64,000 nt of DNA from Pseudomonas mandelii (lineage in GTDB: Bacteria; Pseudomonadota; Gammaproteobacteria; Pseudomonadales; Pseudomonadaceae): NCBI RefSeq assembly GCF_006438925.1, contig NZ_RCZA01000003.1, positions 534,241 through 598,240 on the forward strand. Direction: 5' to 3'. Of this stretch, positions 25,869-36,774 are shown in pieces (position 1 is the first letter of the stretch; every line of letters starts with the position of its first letter). The position numbers and the translations under genes are program-made. A model generated the notes under the pieces. That model searched no databases and was not told where the DNA came from. It saw nothing but the letters and a program-made list of their open reading frames with translations.

Positions 25869-27377
25869 ATGGCGCATAACGAAGCAGTCGACGTAGTACT
25901 GGTTGGGGCCGGCATCATGAGTGCCACCCTCGCTGTACTGCTCAAAGAACTCGACCCCGCGATCAAGCTGGAAGTCGTCGAGCTGATGGATTCCGGTGCC
26001 GCGGAGAGTTCGAACCCGTGGAACAACGCCGGTACCGGTCACGCCGGGCTGTGTGAGCTCAACTACACGCCGCAGGCCGCCGACGGCACCGTCGACATCA
26101 AGAAAGCCGTGCACATCAACACCCAGTTCGAGGTGTCGAAGCAGTTCTGGTCCTACCTGACCAAGAAAAGCACCTTCGGCTCGTGCAAGACGTTCATCAG
26201 CCCGGTGCCGCACCTGAGCTTCGTCCAGAACGACGATGGCGTTTCCTTCCTCAAGGAACGCTTCAAGACGCTGAGCAAGCACCACGCCTTCTCGGACATG
26301 GAATACACCGAAGACAAGGCCACCATGGCCGAGTGGATGCCGTTGATGATGCCTGGCCGGCCGGCTGACGAAGTCGTCGCCGCCACCCGCGTCATGAACG
26401 GCACCGACGTCAACTTCGGCGCCCTGACCAATCAACTGCTCAAGCACCTGACCAGTGCACCCGATGCCCAGGTCAAGTACTGCAAGCGCGTGACTGGCCT
26501 CAAGCGTAACGGCAGCGGCTGGACCGTCAGCATCAAGGACGTCAACAGCGGCAACTCCCGTGAAGTCGACGCGAAATTCGTGTTCCTCGGCGCCGGTGGC
26601 GCGGCACTGCCGCTGCTGCAAGCGTCGGGCATCGAAGAAAGCAAAGGCTTCGGCGGCTTCCCGATCAGTGGCCAGTGGCTGCGTTGCGACAACCCGGAAG
26701 TGGTCAAACACCACCAGGCCAAGGTTTACAGCCAGGCGGCCGTGGGTTCGCCGCCGATGTCGGTGCCGCACCTGGACACCCGCGTAGTCGATGGCAAGAA
26801 GTCCCTGCTGTTCGGACCTTACGCCGGTTTCACCACCAAGTTCCTCAAGCACGGCTCCTTCATGGACCTGCCGATGTCGGTTCGCGCCGGCAACATCGGC
26901 CCGATGCTGGCGGTGGCCAAAAACAACATGGACCTGACCAAGTACCTGGTCAGCGAAGTGATGCAGTCGATGGAGCAGCGCCTGGACTCGCTGCGTCGCT
27001 TCTACCCAGAAGCGAAAGCCGAAGACTGGCGCCTGGAAGTGGCCGGCCAACGGGTGCAGATCATCAAGAAAGACCCGAAAAAGGGCGGCGTTCTGCAGTT
27101 CGGTACCGAACTGGTCGCGTCCAAGGACGGTACGCTTGCTGCCCTGCTCGGCGCTTCGCCAGGCGCGTCGGTGACCGTTTCGATCATGCTTGAGCTGATC
27201 GAGAAATGCTTCCCGAACAAAACTTCTGGTGAATGGGCTGCCAAGCTCGCGGAAATCTTCCCGGCTCGGGAAAAGGTTCTGGAAACCGACGCTGCGCTGT
27301 ATCGCAAGATCAATGTGCAGAACAACGTCGCGCTGGAACTGGTTGAAGCCAGCAACGAGACCGAAAGCTACGCTTGA
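25869..27377 (+). CDS. mqo: Malate:quinone oxidoreductase
   Basis: A 502-residue FAD-dependent, membrane-associated TCA-cycle enzyme that oxidises malate to oxaloacetate and passes electrons to quinone. The FAD-binding [14 protein letters not shown] is at residues 7-20. Family blocks [20 protein letters not shown] (about 49-68) and [13 protein letters not shown] (about 238-250) are present. A TTTTGGAGACG ribosome site precedes the ATG. Monocistronic with a strong terminator. Neighbour order matches PAO1 mqoB-PA4642. Confidence 0.95.
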   Translation: MAHNEAVDVVLVGAGIMSATLAVLLKELDPAIKLEVVELMDSGAAESSNPWNNAGTGHAGLCELNYTPQAADGTVDIKKAVHINTQFEVSKQFWSYLTKKSTFGSCKTFISPVPHLSFVQNDDGVSFLKERFKTLSKHHAFSDMEYTEDKATMAEWMPLMMPGRPADEVVAATRVMNGTDVNFGALTNQLLKHLTSAPDAQVKYCKRVTGLKRNGSGWTVSIKDVNSGNSREVDAKFVFLGAGGAALPLLQASGIEESKGFGGFPISGQWLRCDNPEVVKHHQAKVYSQAAVGSPPMSVPHLDTRVVDGKKSLLFGPYAGFTTKFLKHGSFMDLPMSVRAGNIGPMLAVAKNNMDLTKYLVSEVMQSMEQRLDSLRRFYPEAKAEDWRLEVAGQRVQIIKKDPKKGGVLQFGTELVASKDGTLAALLGASPGASVTVSIMLELIEKCFPNKTSGEWAAKLAEIFPAREKVLETDAALYRKINVQNNVALELVEASNETESYA

Positions 27378-27386
27378 TTCGGCCGC

Positions 27387-27428
27387 ATAAAAAACGCCCC
27401 GTTCTCATTGAGAGCGGGGCGTTTTTTT
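27387..27428 (+). terminator. Intrinsic terminator after mqo
   Basis: An A-run, ACGCCCCG stem with its complement CGGGGCGT, then seven T. Confidence 0.9.
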
Positions 27429-27437
27429 ATGGCCTTT

Positions 27438-27530
27438 AAAAGATCGCAGCCTCGCTACGCTCGACAGCTCCTACAGGTATGAGCGAACCATTTGTAGGAG
27501 CTGTCGAGCGTAGCGAGGCTGCGATCTTTT
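27438..27530. repeat. Long inverted repeat (GATCGCAGCCT...CAGCTCCTAC family)
   Basis: Arms at 27438-27476 and 27493-27530. The central part (CGCTACGCTCGA) differs from the copy at 23125, but the two arms of this copy match each other. Confidence 0.88.
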
Positions 27531-27534
27531 GATC

Positions 27535-27822
27535 TTAAACGCGCGCCTTGGCGATCAACTCAATGTACTCGGCCGCGTTGCGCTGATCCTTGATCAGGGC
27601 GACGAAGTCATTGCCGTGCTCATCCTTGCCGTCCAGATCCAGACCGGCTTCGACGAAGAAAGTCAGAAAGCGCCCGAAGTCATCGATGCGCAGGCCGCGA
27701 TAGGCCTTGATCAGTTTGTGCAGCGACGGCGACGTGGCGTCGACCGGTTCGAAATCGAGGAACAGCTTGATCTGCTCATCGCCGATCTCGTCACCAATCA
27801 CTTGCTTCTTATCTTTACGCAT
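27535..27822 (-). CDS. PA4642-family small protein
   Basis: A 95-residue acidic soluble protein (MRKDKKQVIGDEIGDEQIKL...) matching the conserved Pseudomonas family found just downstream of mqo. It has a predicted helical fold, no membrane segment and no known catalytic motif. Function unknown. The conserved linkage with mqo is the main clue. Confidence 0.78.
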   Translation of the reverse strand: MRKDKKQVIGDEIGDEQIKLFLDFEPVDATSPSLHKLIKAYRGLRIDDFGRFLTFFVEAGLDLDGKDEHGNDFVALIKDQRNAAEYIELIAKARV

Positions 27823-27884
27823 TGCCGACTCCAGCTCGCAGACATTTCACGGGCGGGCAGTTTACCCCTCCCCGGGCACAGGGC

Positions 27885-28370
27885 TCAACGCGGACGAACG
27901 CTGCCTGTGTGCAGATCGGCCCAGATATGGCCGTTGGCGTAGCTGAGGAACTGGCAATACACCGTGTCGTTGCGCAACAAGTCGATCACCACCCGGTACT
28001 GGGCCATCGGGTAAAACAGCGTCAGGGTTTTGCTTTTGTCGTCGTAGATCGGCTTTTTCAGGCTTTTGCTTTCGCCATCGAAGTTGACCAGCACCTGGTT
28101 GATGGTCGCGCCCTTGTTCAAGGATTTGCCCTTGAGACGGATCAGCAACGGTGAGGTCACCGGAATTGGCTGCTGGTTGGACTGGCGCTGGCTGCCGATC
28201 ACCACCGAATACTCAGTGACCTGCAACAGCTGTTGCTGCTCGGGCTCCGCGTCACGCAGGGTCAGGTCATCCGGGGGCAGGAACTGGGCGTGCATCGGCG
28301 CCGGGGCGGCAGCCAGAGGCAGGCTGACGGTCAGCAACAGGGTGGCGCAGCTGCGGATCAAAAGGCTCAT
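27885..28370 (-). CDS. Exported hypothetical protein
   Basis: A 161-residue protein with a Sec signal peptide (MSLLIRSCATLLLTVSLPLA, cleaved near AAA-PAP). The beta-rich mature domain has the segments LLQVTEYSVVIG and FYPMAQYRVVIDL. No family is recognised with certainty; it resembles the small periplasmic proteins near mqo in Pseudomonas. ATG 28370 chosen because it starts the signal peptide. The longer frame adds 15 unrelated residues. Confidence 0.7.
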   Translation of the reverse strand: MSLLIRSCATLLLTVSLPLAAAPAPMHAQFLPPDDLTLRDAEPEQQQLLQVTEYSVVIGSQRQSNQQPIPVTSPLLIRLKGKSLNKGATINQVLVNFDGESKSLKKPIYDDKSKTLTLFYPMAQYRVVIDLLRNDTVYCQFLSYANGHIWADLHTGSVRPR

Positions 28371-28521
28371 GACGGGCTCCCAGGGCGAAGCCGAGCACTC
28401 TAGCATGAGGATCAACCGCGCGAATTAGCGATATGGGTCAATACTTCGCAGTACCAGGCTGGCCATACTGGAAGAGCTTTCAGCCGTCGTTCAACGGTGC
28501 GCCGTCTACCGTGGAGTGCTC

Positions 28522-30243
28522 ATGTCGTTCTCCGTTCCCCCGTTGTTCGCCGCCTGGCGTCAGACCTGGCGCGCCGGCTACACCCTCAAACGCTTACGCG
28601 GCGACATCAGTGCCGGGGTGACCGTAGGGATTATCGCCATCCCGCTGGCCATGGCCCTGGCGATTGCCGTGGGTGTACCGCCCCAGCAAGGGTTGTATAC
28701 GGTACTGATCGCCGCGCCCCTGATCGCCCTGACAGGAGGCTCGCGTTTCAATGTCAGTGGGCCGACCGCTGCGTTCGTGGTCATTCTGCTGCCCATCACC
28801 CAACAATACGGCCTGGGCGGCCTGCTGCTCTGCACCATGCTTGCCGGCGTCATCCTCATTGCCCTGGGGCTGATTCGAGCCGGGCGGTTGATTCAGTACA
28901 TTCCGTATCCGGTCACCCTGGGCTTTACCGCCGGGATCGGCATTGTCATTGCCACCCTGCAATTGAAGGATTTGCTGGGCCTGAACACCGCCGGCCAGGC
29001 AGAACACTACATCGAACAGCTGGGCGTACTGATTCTGGCGCTGCCCAGCGCCCGGCTAGGGGACGGGATCATCGGCATCACATGCCTGGCTGTTCTGATT
29101 GTCTGGCCACGGTGGGTGCCGAGGATTCCGGGGCATCTGGTGGCGCTGACCATCGGCGCGCTCCTGGGGTTGGCGCTGGAGCACGGCGGACTGTCGGTGG
29201 CGACATTGGGTGAGCGTTTCAGCTATATGGTCGAGGGCGTCAGCCATCCCGGCATTCCGCCGTTCCTGCCAAGCTTCGACTGGCCGTGGAATCTACCCGG
29301 TCCCGACGGCCAGCCGCTGCACCTGTCTTACGACTTGATCCGTCAATTAATGGCGCCGGCGTTCGCCATTGCCATGCTAGGCGCCATCGAATCCTTGTTG
29401 TGTGCGGTGGTGGCGGATGGCATGACCGGCAGCAAACACGACCCCAACGCAGAACTGCTGGGCCAGGGCCTGGGTAATCTGATCGCACCGTTGTTCGGCG
29501 GCATTACCGCCACGGCGGCGATTGCCCGTAGTGCCACCAACGTACGCAGCGGAGCCTTTTCGCCATTGGCCGCGATTATTCACAGCGCAGTAGTGCTGAT
29601 GGCGATACTCGTTCTCGCACCGCTTTTCAGCTACTTGCCGATGGCGGCACTGGCCGCGTTGCTGGTCATGGTGGCGTGGAACATGAGCGAGGCCCGGCAC
29701 GTGCTGCATACCTTGCGCATCGCGCCCCGCAGCGATGTGCTGGTCTTGCTGACCTGCCTGAGCCTGACGGTGTTGTTCGACATGGTGATGGCCGTCGCCG
29801 TCGGCCTGCTGTTGGCCGCCGGGTTGTTTATCAAGCGCATGAGCGATCTGACAGACACCGCCGAACTGCCCCGCGGCTTCCATCAAGCCTTGAAGGACAT
29901 GCCGGAGCATGTTCGTTGCTATGCGATACGCGGGCCGTTGTTCTTCGGGGCTGCCGAAAAAGCCCTGGGGGTGCTACGCAAATTCAGTCCAGAGGTCAAA
30001 GTGGTGATCGTCGAGATGAGCGCCGTGCCCATGCTGGACATGACCGCGCTGGCAGCCTTCGACAATATCCTGAGGGATTACCGCAAGGACGGCATTGGCT
30101 TGATTCTGGTGGCGACCGCACCACGCGTGCGCCTGAAGCTCAGGCGCGCGGGCATCCATCGGGAACAGCGCCAATTGGCCTACGTGAACAGCCTGGAACA
30201 GGCTCGCCTCAAAAGTGAACGCTGGCTGGCCGGGGGGAACTGA
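28522..30243 (+). CDS. SulP/SLC26A family anion transporter with STAS domain
   Basis: A 573-residue inner-membrane transporter. It has about 12-14 hydrophobic segments with the family signature near the N-terminus (AGVTVGIIAIPLAMALAIAVG, IPPQQGLYT-like VPPQQGLYT), the conserved GGSRFNVSGPTAAF, and a C-terminal STAS domain (about residues 435-560, VVIVEMSAVPMLDMTALAAF). Members move sulfate, bicarbonate or dicarboxylates. The substrate is not readable. The ATG at 28522 with GTGGAG upstream is preferred to a GTG two codons earlier. Confidence 0.9.
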   Translation: MSFSVPPLFAAWRQTWRAGYTLKRLRGDISAGVTVGIIAIPLAMALAIAVGVPPQQGLYTVLIAAPLIALTGGSRFNVSGPTAAFVVILLPITQQYGLGGLLLCTMLAGVILIALGLIRAGRLIQYIPYPVTLGFTAGIGIVIATLQLKDLLGLNTAGQAEHYIEQLGVLILALPSARLGDGIIGITCLAVLIVWPRWVPRIPGHLVALTIGALLGLALEHGGLSVATLGERFSYMVEGVSHPGIPPFLPSFDWPWNLPGPDGQPLHLSYDLIRQLMAPAFAIAMLGAIESLLCAVVADGMTGSKHDPNAELLGQGLGNLIAPLFGGITATAAIARSATNVRSGAFSPLAAIIHSAVVLMAILVLAPLFSYLPMAALAALLVMVAWNMSEARHVLHTLRIAPRSDVLVLLTCLSLTVLFDMVMAVAVGLLLAAGLFIKRMSDLTDTAELPRGFHQALKDMPEHVRCYAIRGPLFFGAAEKALGVLRKFSPEVKVVIVEMSAVPMLDMTALAAFDNILRDYRKDGIGLILVATAPRVRLKLRRAGIHREQRQLAYVNSLEQARLKSERWLAGGN

Positions 30244-30252
30244 GTGCGCCGT

Positions 30253-30726
30253 TCAGGTGAACTGCGCACGCATCCACGCCTGATACTCAGCCACACCCGC
30301 CTCACCTTCACGCGGCGCCCAGTGAGCAAGCTCTCCGTCACCGACCGGGCGATAGGGGCCGGCCTTGCACTCGAACATCAGGCTGTCCGCTTCGAGTACC
30401 ACCAGGCTATGGAACACACCGGCTGGCAGGTCCACACCAAGACAGTCGCCACCGGCCTGCAGGATTTGTTTGCTCAGCACCCCGCCAGATTCATCGAAGA
30501 TCAACACACCCAGTCGCCCTTTGAGGACCAACAAGGTTTCAGCCTTATTCTCCCCCAAGTGCCGGTGAGGCGGGACATAGGTGTCGGGCTGCAAGCCAAC
30601 CACCATGCGATGACAGGCGTCTTCCATCTGATGAAAGTTGTGGTGCTGACGCCCACGAGGATTGGCTGCGGCTTTCTCGGCCAATTCAGCGAACAGGGTT
30701 TGATCGAGAAAGCTCGGCGCGGTCAT
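30253..30726 (-). CDS. WbuC-family cupin-fold metalloprotein
   Basis: A 157-residue cupin with a plausible metal site (HRH in PPHRHLGENKAETLLVLKGRL and a later FHS) and the WbuC-type N-terminus (FLDQTLFAELAEKA...PRGRQHHNFHQ). WbuC proteins are often near O-antigen genes but function is unclear. It begins 4 nt after the hpt stop codon, so translational coupling with hpt is likely. The ATG at 30726 (MTAPSFLDQ) matches the family start. Confidence 0.85.
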   Translation of the reverse strand: MTAPSFLDQTLFAELAEKAAANPRGRQHHNFHQMEDACHRMVVGLQPDTYVPPHRHLGENKAETLLVLKGRLGVLIFDESGGVLSKQILQAGGDCLGVDLPAGVFHSLVVLEADSLMFECKAGPYRPVGDGELAHWAPREGEAGVAEYQAWMRAQFT

Positions 30727-30730
30727 CTTC

Positions 30731-31288
30731 TTACATGCCTTTAACGGCAAAAATCCCGTTGGCGTTACGCCAGTAGCCTTTGTAGTCCATGCCGTAACCG
30801 AAGATGTAACGGTCGATGCATGGCAGGCCGACGAAATCGGCTTTCAGGTCCGGGCGAGCCTTGCGGTCGTGGTCCTTGTCGATCAGCACGGCGGTGTGCA
30901 CAGCGCGGGCGCCAGCATGTTTGCAGTAGTCGATGATCGCGCCCAGGGTGTGACCTTCATCGAGGATGTCGTCGATGATCAGCACATCGCGGTCGAGGAA
31001 CGAGACTTCCGGCTTGGCTTTCCAGAACAGATCGCCGCCGCTGGTTTCGTTGCGATAACGAGTGGCATGCAGGTAGGACGCTTCCAGCGGGAAGTTCAGA
31101 TGGGTCAGCAGCTTGCCGGAGAAAATCAGCCCGCCATTCATCACGCAGAACACCACCGGATTGCTTTCAGCCAGCTGGTCGTTGATTTGTGCACCGACGC
31201 GGGCGATGGCCGCCTCGACTTCAGCTTCGGTGTACAGGCAGTCAGCCTCTCGCATGATTTGACGGATATGCTCGAGATCAGCGGACAT
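30731..31288 (-). CDS. hpt: Hypoxanthine-guanine phosphoribosyltransferase
   Basis: A 185-residue purine salvage enzyme that makes IMP/GMP from hypoxanthine/guanine and PRPP. The PRPP-binding loop is clear (VLIIDDILDEGHTLGAI, about residues 97-113). The length matches the Pseudomonas Hpt family. Divergent from upp with a 164-nt promoter region, and coupled to the cupin gene downstream. Confidence 0.93.
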   Translation of the reverse strand: MSADLEHIRQIMREADCLYTEAEVEAAIARVGAQINDQLAESNPVVFCVMNGGLIFSGKLLTHLNFPLEASYLHATRYRNETSGGDLFWKAKPEVSFLDRDVLIIDDILDEGHTLGAIIDYCKHAGARAVHTAVLIDKDHDRKARPDLKADFVGLPCIDRYIFGYGMDYKGYWRNANGIFAVKGM

Positions 31289-31452
31289 GGCGTTCTCCAG
31301 GGGGTGGCGGTTCAGGAAAAGCGGGCAAAGGTACGCATCAAGCGAGGCCAGATCAAGCGTTTGTGGACTAACGTTCTGTATGTCTATAGGACAACACCCT
31401 CGGATAGATTAATCTAGGCCGGTTTTTTTGCCCGCCGCCGGAGCCTTTCCCC

Positions 31453-32091
31453 ATGCCCATCCTCGAGATCCGCCATCCGCTGATCCGCCATAAACTCGGC
31501 CTTATGCGCCGCGCCGACATCAGCACGAAGAATTTCCGTGAGCTCGCTCAGGAAGTCGGTGCCCTGCTGACCTATGAAGCCACCAAAGACCTGCCGCTGG
31601 AAAGCTACGACATCGAAGGCTGGTGCGGCACGGTGTCGGTCGAGAAAATCGCCGGCAAGAAAATTACTGTAGTACCGATCCTGCGCGCTGGCATCGGTAT
31701 GCTCGAAGGCGTGCTGAGCCTGATCCCTGGCGCTAAAGTCAGCGCCGTCGGCGTGGCCCGCAACGAACAAACCCTGCAGGCCCACACCTACCTGGAAAAA
31801 CTGGTTCCGGAAATCAACGAACGCCTGGCGATGATCATCGACCCGATGCTCGCTACCGGCAGCTCCATGGTCGCGACTATCGACCTGCTGAAAAAGGCCG
31901 GTTGCCGGGATATCCGCGCGATGGTGCTGGTGGCTGCCCCTGAAGGTATTGCCGCCGTAGAGAAAGCTCACCCGGACGTGACCATCTACACCGCTTCCAT
32001 TGACGAGAAGCTGAACGAACACGGTTACATCATCCCAGGCCTGGGCGATGCCGGTGACAAGATCTTCGGCACCAAGCAGAAGGACGCTTGA
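31453..32091 (+). CDS. upp: Uracil phosphoribosyltransferase
   Basis: A 212-residue enzyme converting uracil and PRPP to UMP. PRPP loop [13 protein letters not shown] at about residues 128-140 and uracil-binding C-terminus ([13 protein letters not shown]). Starts [20 protein letters not shown], the family N-terminus. It overlaps or abuts uraA, so uptake and salvage of uracil are co-expressed. Confidence 0.96.
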   Translation: MPILEIRHPLIRHKLGLMRRADISTKNFRELAQEVGALLTYEATKDLPLESYDIEGWCGTVSVEKIAGKKITVVPILRAGIGMLEGVLSLIPGAKVSAVGVARNEQTLQAHTYLEKLVPEINERLAMIIDPMLATGSSMVATIDLLKKAGCRDIRAMVLVAAPEGIAAVEKAHPDVTIYTASIDEKLNEHGYIIPGLGDAGDKIFGTKQKDA

Positions 32092-32093
32092 GC

Positions 32094-33368
32094 ATGCAGC
32101 AAGAGTTCAACGATCCGCTCTGGCGCACAGTGCTGTCGGGTGCGCAGATGCTGTTCGTGGCCTTCGGCGCTCTGGTGTTGATGCCGCTGATTACCGGCCT
32201 CGACCCGAACGTGGCGCTGTTCACCGCAGGCCTGGGGACGATTCTGTTCCAGATCGTCACCGGGCGTCAGGTGCCGGTGTTCCTGGCGTCGAGCTTTGCC
32301 TTCATCACCCCGATCATTCTCGCCAAGGGCCAGTTCGGCCTCGCGGCGACCATGGGCGGCGTGATGGCGGCCGGTTTCGTCTACACCTTCCTCGGCCTCG
32401 CGGTGAAGATCAAAGGCACCGGTTTCATTGACCGTTTGCTGCCACCGGTGGTGATTGGTCCGGTGATCATCTCCATCGGCCTGGCCATGGCGCCGATCGC
32501 CGCCAACATGGCGATGGGCAAGGCTGGCGACGGCACCGAGCTGATTCATTATCAGACGGCAATGCTGATCTCGATGCCGGCGCTGCTGACCACCCTGATC
32601 GTCGCGGTGTTCGGCAAAGGCATTTTCCGCCTGGTACCGATCATTTCTGGCGTGCTGGTGGGTTTTGCGATGGCGTTTTATTTCGGCGTCGTTGATACCG
32701 CGAAAATTGCTGCTGCACCGTGGTTTGCGATCCCGCACTTCACCGCGCCGGAATTCAACTGGCAGGCGATTCTGTTCATCGTTCCGGTGGCCCTGGCTCC
32801 GGCCATCGAGCACATCGGCGGCGTGATCGCTGTCGGTAGCGTGACCGGTCGCGATTACCTGAAGAAACCCGGCCTGCACCGCACCCTGCTCGGCGATGGC
32901 ATTGCCACTACCGCAGCCGGCCTGTTTGGCGGTCCACCCAACACCACCTATGCCGAAGTGACGGGCGCGGTGATGCTGACCAAGAACTACAACCCGAAGA
33001 TCATGACCTGGGCAGCGATATTCGCCATCAGCCTGGCGTTCGTCGGCAAGTTCGGCGCGCTGCTGCAAAGCATTCCAGTGCCGGTGATGGGCGGGATTCT
33101 GTGCGTGTTGTTCGGTTCGATCGCGGCGGTGGGCATGAACACGTTGATTCGCCACAAGATCGACCTGAGCGAAGCGCGCAATCTGGTGATTGTCTCGGTG
33201 ACCCTGGTGTTCGGGATCGGCGGCGTACTGGTCGGCACCGGCACAGGGCCGGACGACTTCGGCCTCAAAGGCATTGCGCTGTGCGCGGTGACGGCGATTG
33301 CGCTGAACCTGTTGCTGCCGGGCAATGACAGCTGGAAGCACAAGAAGGCGAATGAATCGCTGCTGTAA
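32094..33368 (+). CDS. uraA: Uracil:cation symporter (NCS2/UraA family)
   Basis: A 424-residue inner-membrane permease with about 14 hydrophobic segments. It shows the NCS2 signatures VALAPAIEHIGGVIAVG and FGGPPNTTYAEVTGAVMLTK. It imports uracil with protons. The ATG at 32094 lies 2 nt after the upp stop. An in-frame TTG at 32088 would overlap upp but has no advantage. Confidence 0.94.
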   Translation: MQQEFNDPLWRTVLSGAQMLFVAFGALVLMPLITGLDPNVALFTAGLGTILFQIVTGRQVPVFLASSFAFITPIILAKGQFGLAATMGGVMAAGFVYTFLGLAVKIKGTGFIDRLLPPVVIGPVIISIGLAMAPIAANMAMGKAGDGTELIHYQTAMLISMPALLTTLIVAVFGKGIFRLVPIISGVLVGFAMAFYFGVVDTAKIAAAPWFAIPHFTAPEFNWQAILFIVPVALAPAIEHIGGVIAVGSVTGRDYLKKPGLHRTLLGDGIATTAAGLFGGPPNTTYAEVTGAVMLTKNYNPKIMTWAAIFAISLAFVGKFGALLQSIPVPVMGGILCVLFGSIAAVGMNTLIRHKIDLSEARNLVIVSVTLVFGIGGVLVGTGTGPDDFGLKGIALCAVTAIALNLLLPGNDSWKHKKANESLL

Positions 33369-33398
33369 TGGCTTGAGGTCTTGGTTGTCAGTGAAATA

Positions 33399-33475
33399 GC
33401 TTTCGCGAGCAGGCCCGCTCCTACAGGTGATTTGTGAACGACACCTATCCAATGTGGGAGCGAGCCGGCTCCGGG
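33399..33475. repeat. REP elements, one degenerate
   Basis: A REP core at 33399-33426 and an inverted second copy at 33453-33475 whose distal half has diverged (GCCGGCTCCGGG). It lies between convergent uraA and hemH. Confidence 0.7.
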
Positions 33476-33494
33476 CGGCGATCCGACGAAGCTT

Positions 33495-34520
33495 TTAAAG
33501 CGCCAGAGGCGCTCTTTCGCACAAGGTGCTCAACGCCCGCGCCCACTGCGGATCGTCGTTAAGACACGGCACTAGCACCAACTCCTCTCCCCCCGCCTCG
33601 CGGAACAGTTCTTTGCCGCGATCACCGATCTCTTCCAGGGTCTCGATGCAATCGGCAACAAACGCCGGGCACATCACCAGTACCTTCTTCACGCCCATTC
33701 CGGCCAATTCATCGAGGCGCGCTTCGGTGTAGGGTTCGATCCATTTTGCTCGACCCAAACGCGACTGGAACGACACCGACCACTTGCCGTCCGGCAGCCC
33801 CAGCCGCTTGGCAAACTCGGAGGCGGTACGCAGGCATTGGGCGCGGTAGCAGGTCGCCAATACTTCTGGCGAGGCGTTCAGGCAGCAATTGTCGCTTTTA
33901 AAGCAATGGTGACCGGTAGGGTCGATCTTCGTCAGGTGCCGCTCCGGCAAACCGTGGAAGCTCAGCAGCAGGTGATCGTAATCCTGCAGCAAATACGGCT
34001 TGGCGCTGGCCACCAACGCATTGAGGTATTCCGGTTGATCGTAGAACGGCTGGAGAATCGAAAACTGCACATCCAGCTGCTTCTCCCGCACCACCCGCTT
34101 GGCCTCCTCGATCACCGTGGTCACGGTGCTGTCGGCGAACTGTGGATAGAGCGGCGCGAGCGTGACCCTCTTGTGACCCTGGGCCGCCAGGCGCACCAAC
34201 ATCGATTCAATTGACGGTTCGCCATAACGCATCGCCAGTTCCACCGGACCGTGGGTCCACTGGGCCGTCATGGCCTGTTGCAGGCGACGGCTGAGCACCA
34301 CCAACGGCGAGCCCTCCTCCCACCAGATCGAGGCGTAGGCGTGGGCAGACTGCTCCGGGCGCTTGAACAGGATCAGCGACACCAGCAAACGTCGCACCGG
34401 CCATGGCAGGTCGATCACATACGGGTCCATCAGAAATTGATTGAGGTAACTGCGCACATCCGCCACCGAAGTGGAGGCCGGTGAGCCCAGATTGACCAGA
34501 AGCAATGCGTGATCGGTCAT
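33495..34520 (-). CDS. hemH: Ferrochelatase
   Basis: A 341-residue enzyme inserting Fe2+ into protoporphyrin IX, the last step of haem synthesis. Visible blocks: [10 protein letters not shown] (residues 7-16), the active-site His in [13 protein letters not shown] (about 181-193), and [16 protein letters not shown] (about 248-263). It follows the epimerase gene by 13 nt on the same strand, so the two form an operon. Confidence 0.95.
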   Translation of the reverse strand: MTDHALLLVNLGSPASTSVADVRSYLNQFLMDPYVIDLPWPVRRLLVSLILFKRPEQSAHAYASIWWEEGSPLVVLSRRLQQAMTAQWTHGPVELAMRYGEPSIESMLVRLAAQGHKRVTLAPLYPQFADSTVTTVIEEAKRVVREKQLDVQFSILQPFYDQPEYLNALVASAKPYLLQDYDHLLLSFHGLPERHLTKIDPTGHHCFKSDNCCLNASPEVLATCYRAQCLRTASEFAKRLGLPDGKWSVSFQSRLGRAKWIEPYTEARLDELAGMGVKKVLVMCPAFVADCIETLEEIGDRGKELFREAGGEELVLVPCLNDDPQWARALSTLCERAPLAL

Positions 34521-34533
34521 GCAACGTCCTATT

Positions 34534-35436
34534 TCAAAGGCGGCTGGAAAGGTTGTCCAGAGCCGCGCGCAAATCAGTGAACTGGAAAGTGAAACCCGCT
34601 TCCAGCAAGCGAGCCGGTACGGCCTTCTGGCCGCCCAGCAACAGGAATGACAATTCGCCCAGACACACCTTCAACGCCAAGGCCGGCATGGGCATGAACG
34701 TCGGGCGGTGCAGCACGCTGCCCAACGTCTTGGCAAACTCGCGGTTGCGCACCGGCTTGGGTGCGCAGGCATTATAAGGACCACTGGCGTCTTCCTGGCG
34801 CAGAAGAAAATCAATCAGGGCGATTTGATCGTTGATATGAATCCACGGCATCCACTGCCGACCACTGCCGATAGGCCCGCCCAACCCCACTTTGAACGGC
34901 AGCAACAGCCGCGACAAAAAGCCGCCCTCGGCCGACAACACCAATCCGGTACGAATGAAGATCACACGAATGCCCAAGCCTTCGGCACGCTGGGCGGTTT
35001 CTTCCCAGGCGATGCACAATTGGCTGGCGAAATCATCGATGACCGGTGGAGACTTCTCGGTCAATTCCCGTTCGCCCCCATCACCATACCAACCGACCGC
35101 AGACCCTGAAATCAACACCTGCGGTTTTTGTTCACAGGTTTCGAGCCAGGCCAGCAGGGTTTCGGTCAGGGTGATGCGGCTGCTCCACAACAGCGCTTTG
35201 CGTCGAGTTGTCCAAGGTCGATCGGCAATCGGTGCACCCGCGAGGTTGATAATCGCATCCACCGGTTCCTGCCCGATGTCCTCGAGACGGGCCACTCCGT
35301 GCACTTGGGCACCGCATATTTTCGCGACTTTTTCAGGCTTGCGACTCCAGACCGTCAGGCGATGTCCCTGACTCAACCAGCGTGCGCAGAGCTGACGTCC
35401 TATCAAACCAGTACCGCCGGTCAGCAATATGTGCAT
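34534..35436 (-). CDS. TIGR01777-family NAD-dependent epimerase (YfcH-like)
   Basis: A 300-residue Rossmann-fold protein with the glycine motif [13 protein letters not shown] (residues 4-16), [12 protein letters not shown] (about 68) and [13 protein letters not shown] (about 112-124). These are hallmarks of the TIGR01777/YfcH branch of extended SDR proteins. A C-terminal DUF1731-like region is present. Substrate unknown. It is upstream of hemH in the same operon and divergent from the FAD oxidoreductase, sharing a region with LitR-type sites. Confidence 0.88.
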   Translation of the reverse strand: MHILLTGGTGLIGRQLCARWLSQGHRLTVWSRKPEKVAKICGAQVHGVARLEDIGQEPVDAIINLAGAPIADRPWTTRRKALLWSSRITLTETLLAWLETCEQKPQVLISGSAVGWYGDGGERELTEKSPPVIDDFASQLCIAWEETAQRAEGLGIRVIFIRTGLVLSAEGGFLSRLLLPFKVGLGGPIGSGRQWMPWIHINDQIALIDFLLRQEDASGPYNACAPKPVRNREFAKTLGSVLHRPTFMPMPALALKVCLGELSFLLLGGQKAVPARLLEAGFTFQFTDLRAALDNLSSRL

Positions 35437-35557
35437 GACTTCTTCCTCGCGTGGCGTTTTACCTTGATCACTAGTCTATTTTTATAAGCAGGGATCTTTG
35501 GTATCGGGCAGGCTCTGTGTTTAACAATAGGCCAAGCTGTCAGAACGAGAACGCTAA

Positions 35558-36619
<1,062 letters not shown>

Positions 36620-36633
36620 ATCGCCTCAATCAG

Positions 36634-36671
36634 GTAGGAGCTGCCGAAGGCTGCTCCTAAGGGAGCGATCG
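36634..36671. repeat. Truncated copy of the GATCGCAG...CAGCTCCTAC repeat
   Basis: GTAGGAGCTGCCGAAGGCTG followed by a disrupted, partly inverted second half ending in GATCG. It resembles the left arm at 46951 but lacks a partner. Confidence 0.6.
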
Positions 36672-36678
36672 TAAAACC

Positions 36679-36752
36679 TATACAAACAATTTGACTTGTA
36701 CACCTTTGAATCTATGATGAAGTTATGTTGTACAGATCGAACAGTCTGTACA
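36679..36752 (+). promoter_or_regulatory. Two LitR/PplR-type direct-repeat operators around a sigma-70 promoter
   Basis: Site 1: TATACA (36679-36684), N12, TGTACA (36697-36702). Site 2: TGTACA (36729-36734), N12, TGTACA (36747-36752). Both fit T(G/A)TACA-N12-TGTA(C/T)A exactly, the motif reported for the class II LitR protein PplR1 of P. putida. Between them lies a promoter: TTGACT (-35, 36691-36696), 16 nt, TATGAT (-10, 36713-36718). Site 1 overlaps the -35 and site 2 is in the transcribed start region, as expected for repression in the dark. Confidence 0.8.
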
Positions 36753-36774
36753 GGTTTAGATTCGAGGTGCTCCG

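Noticed and set aside
25797-27050. 417-codon minus-strand frame
   Set aside because: Antisense to mqo; composition rich in His, Val and Arg as expected of a shadow.
32025-33452. 475-codon minus-strand frame
   Set aside because: Antisense to uraA; extremely His/Arg/Gln-rich translation.
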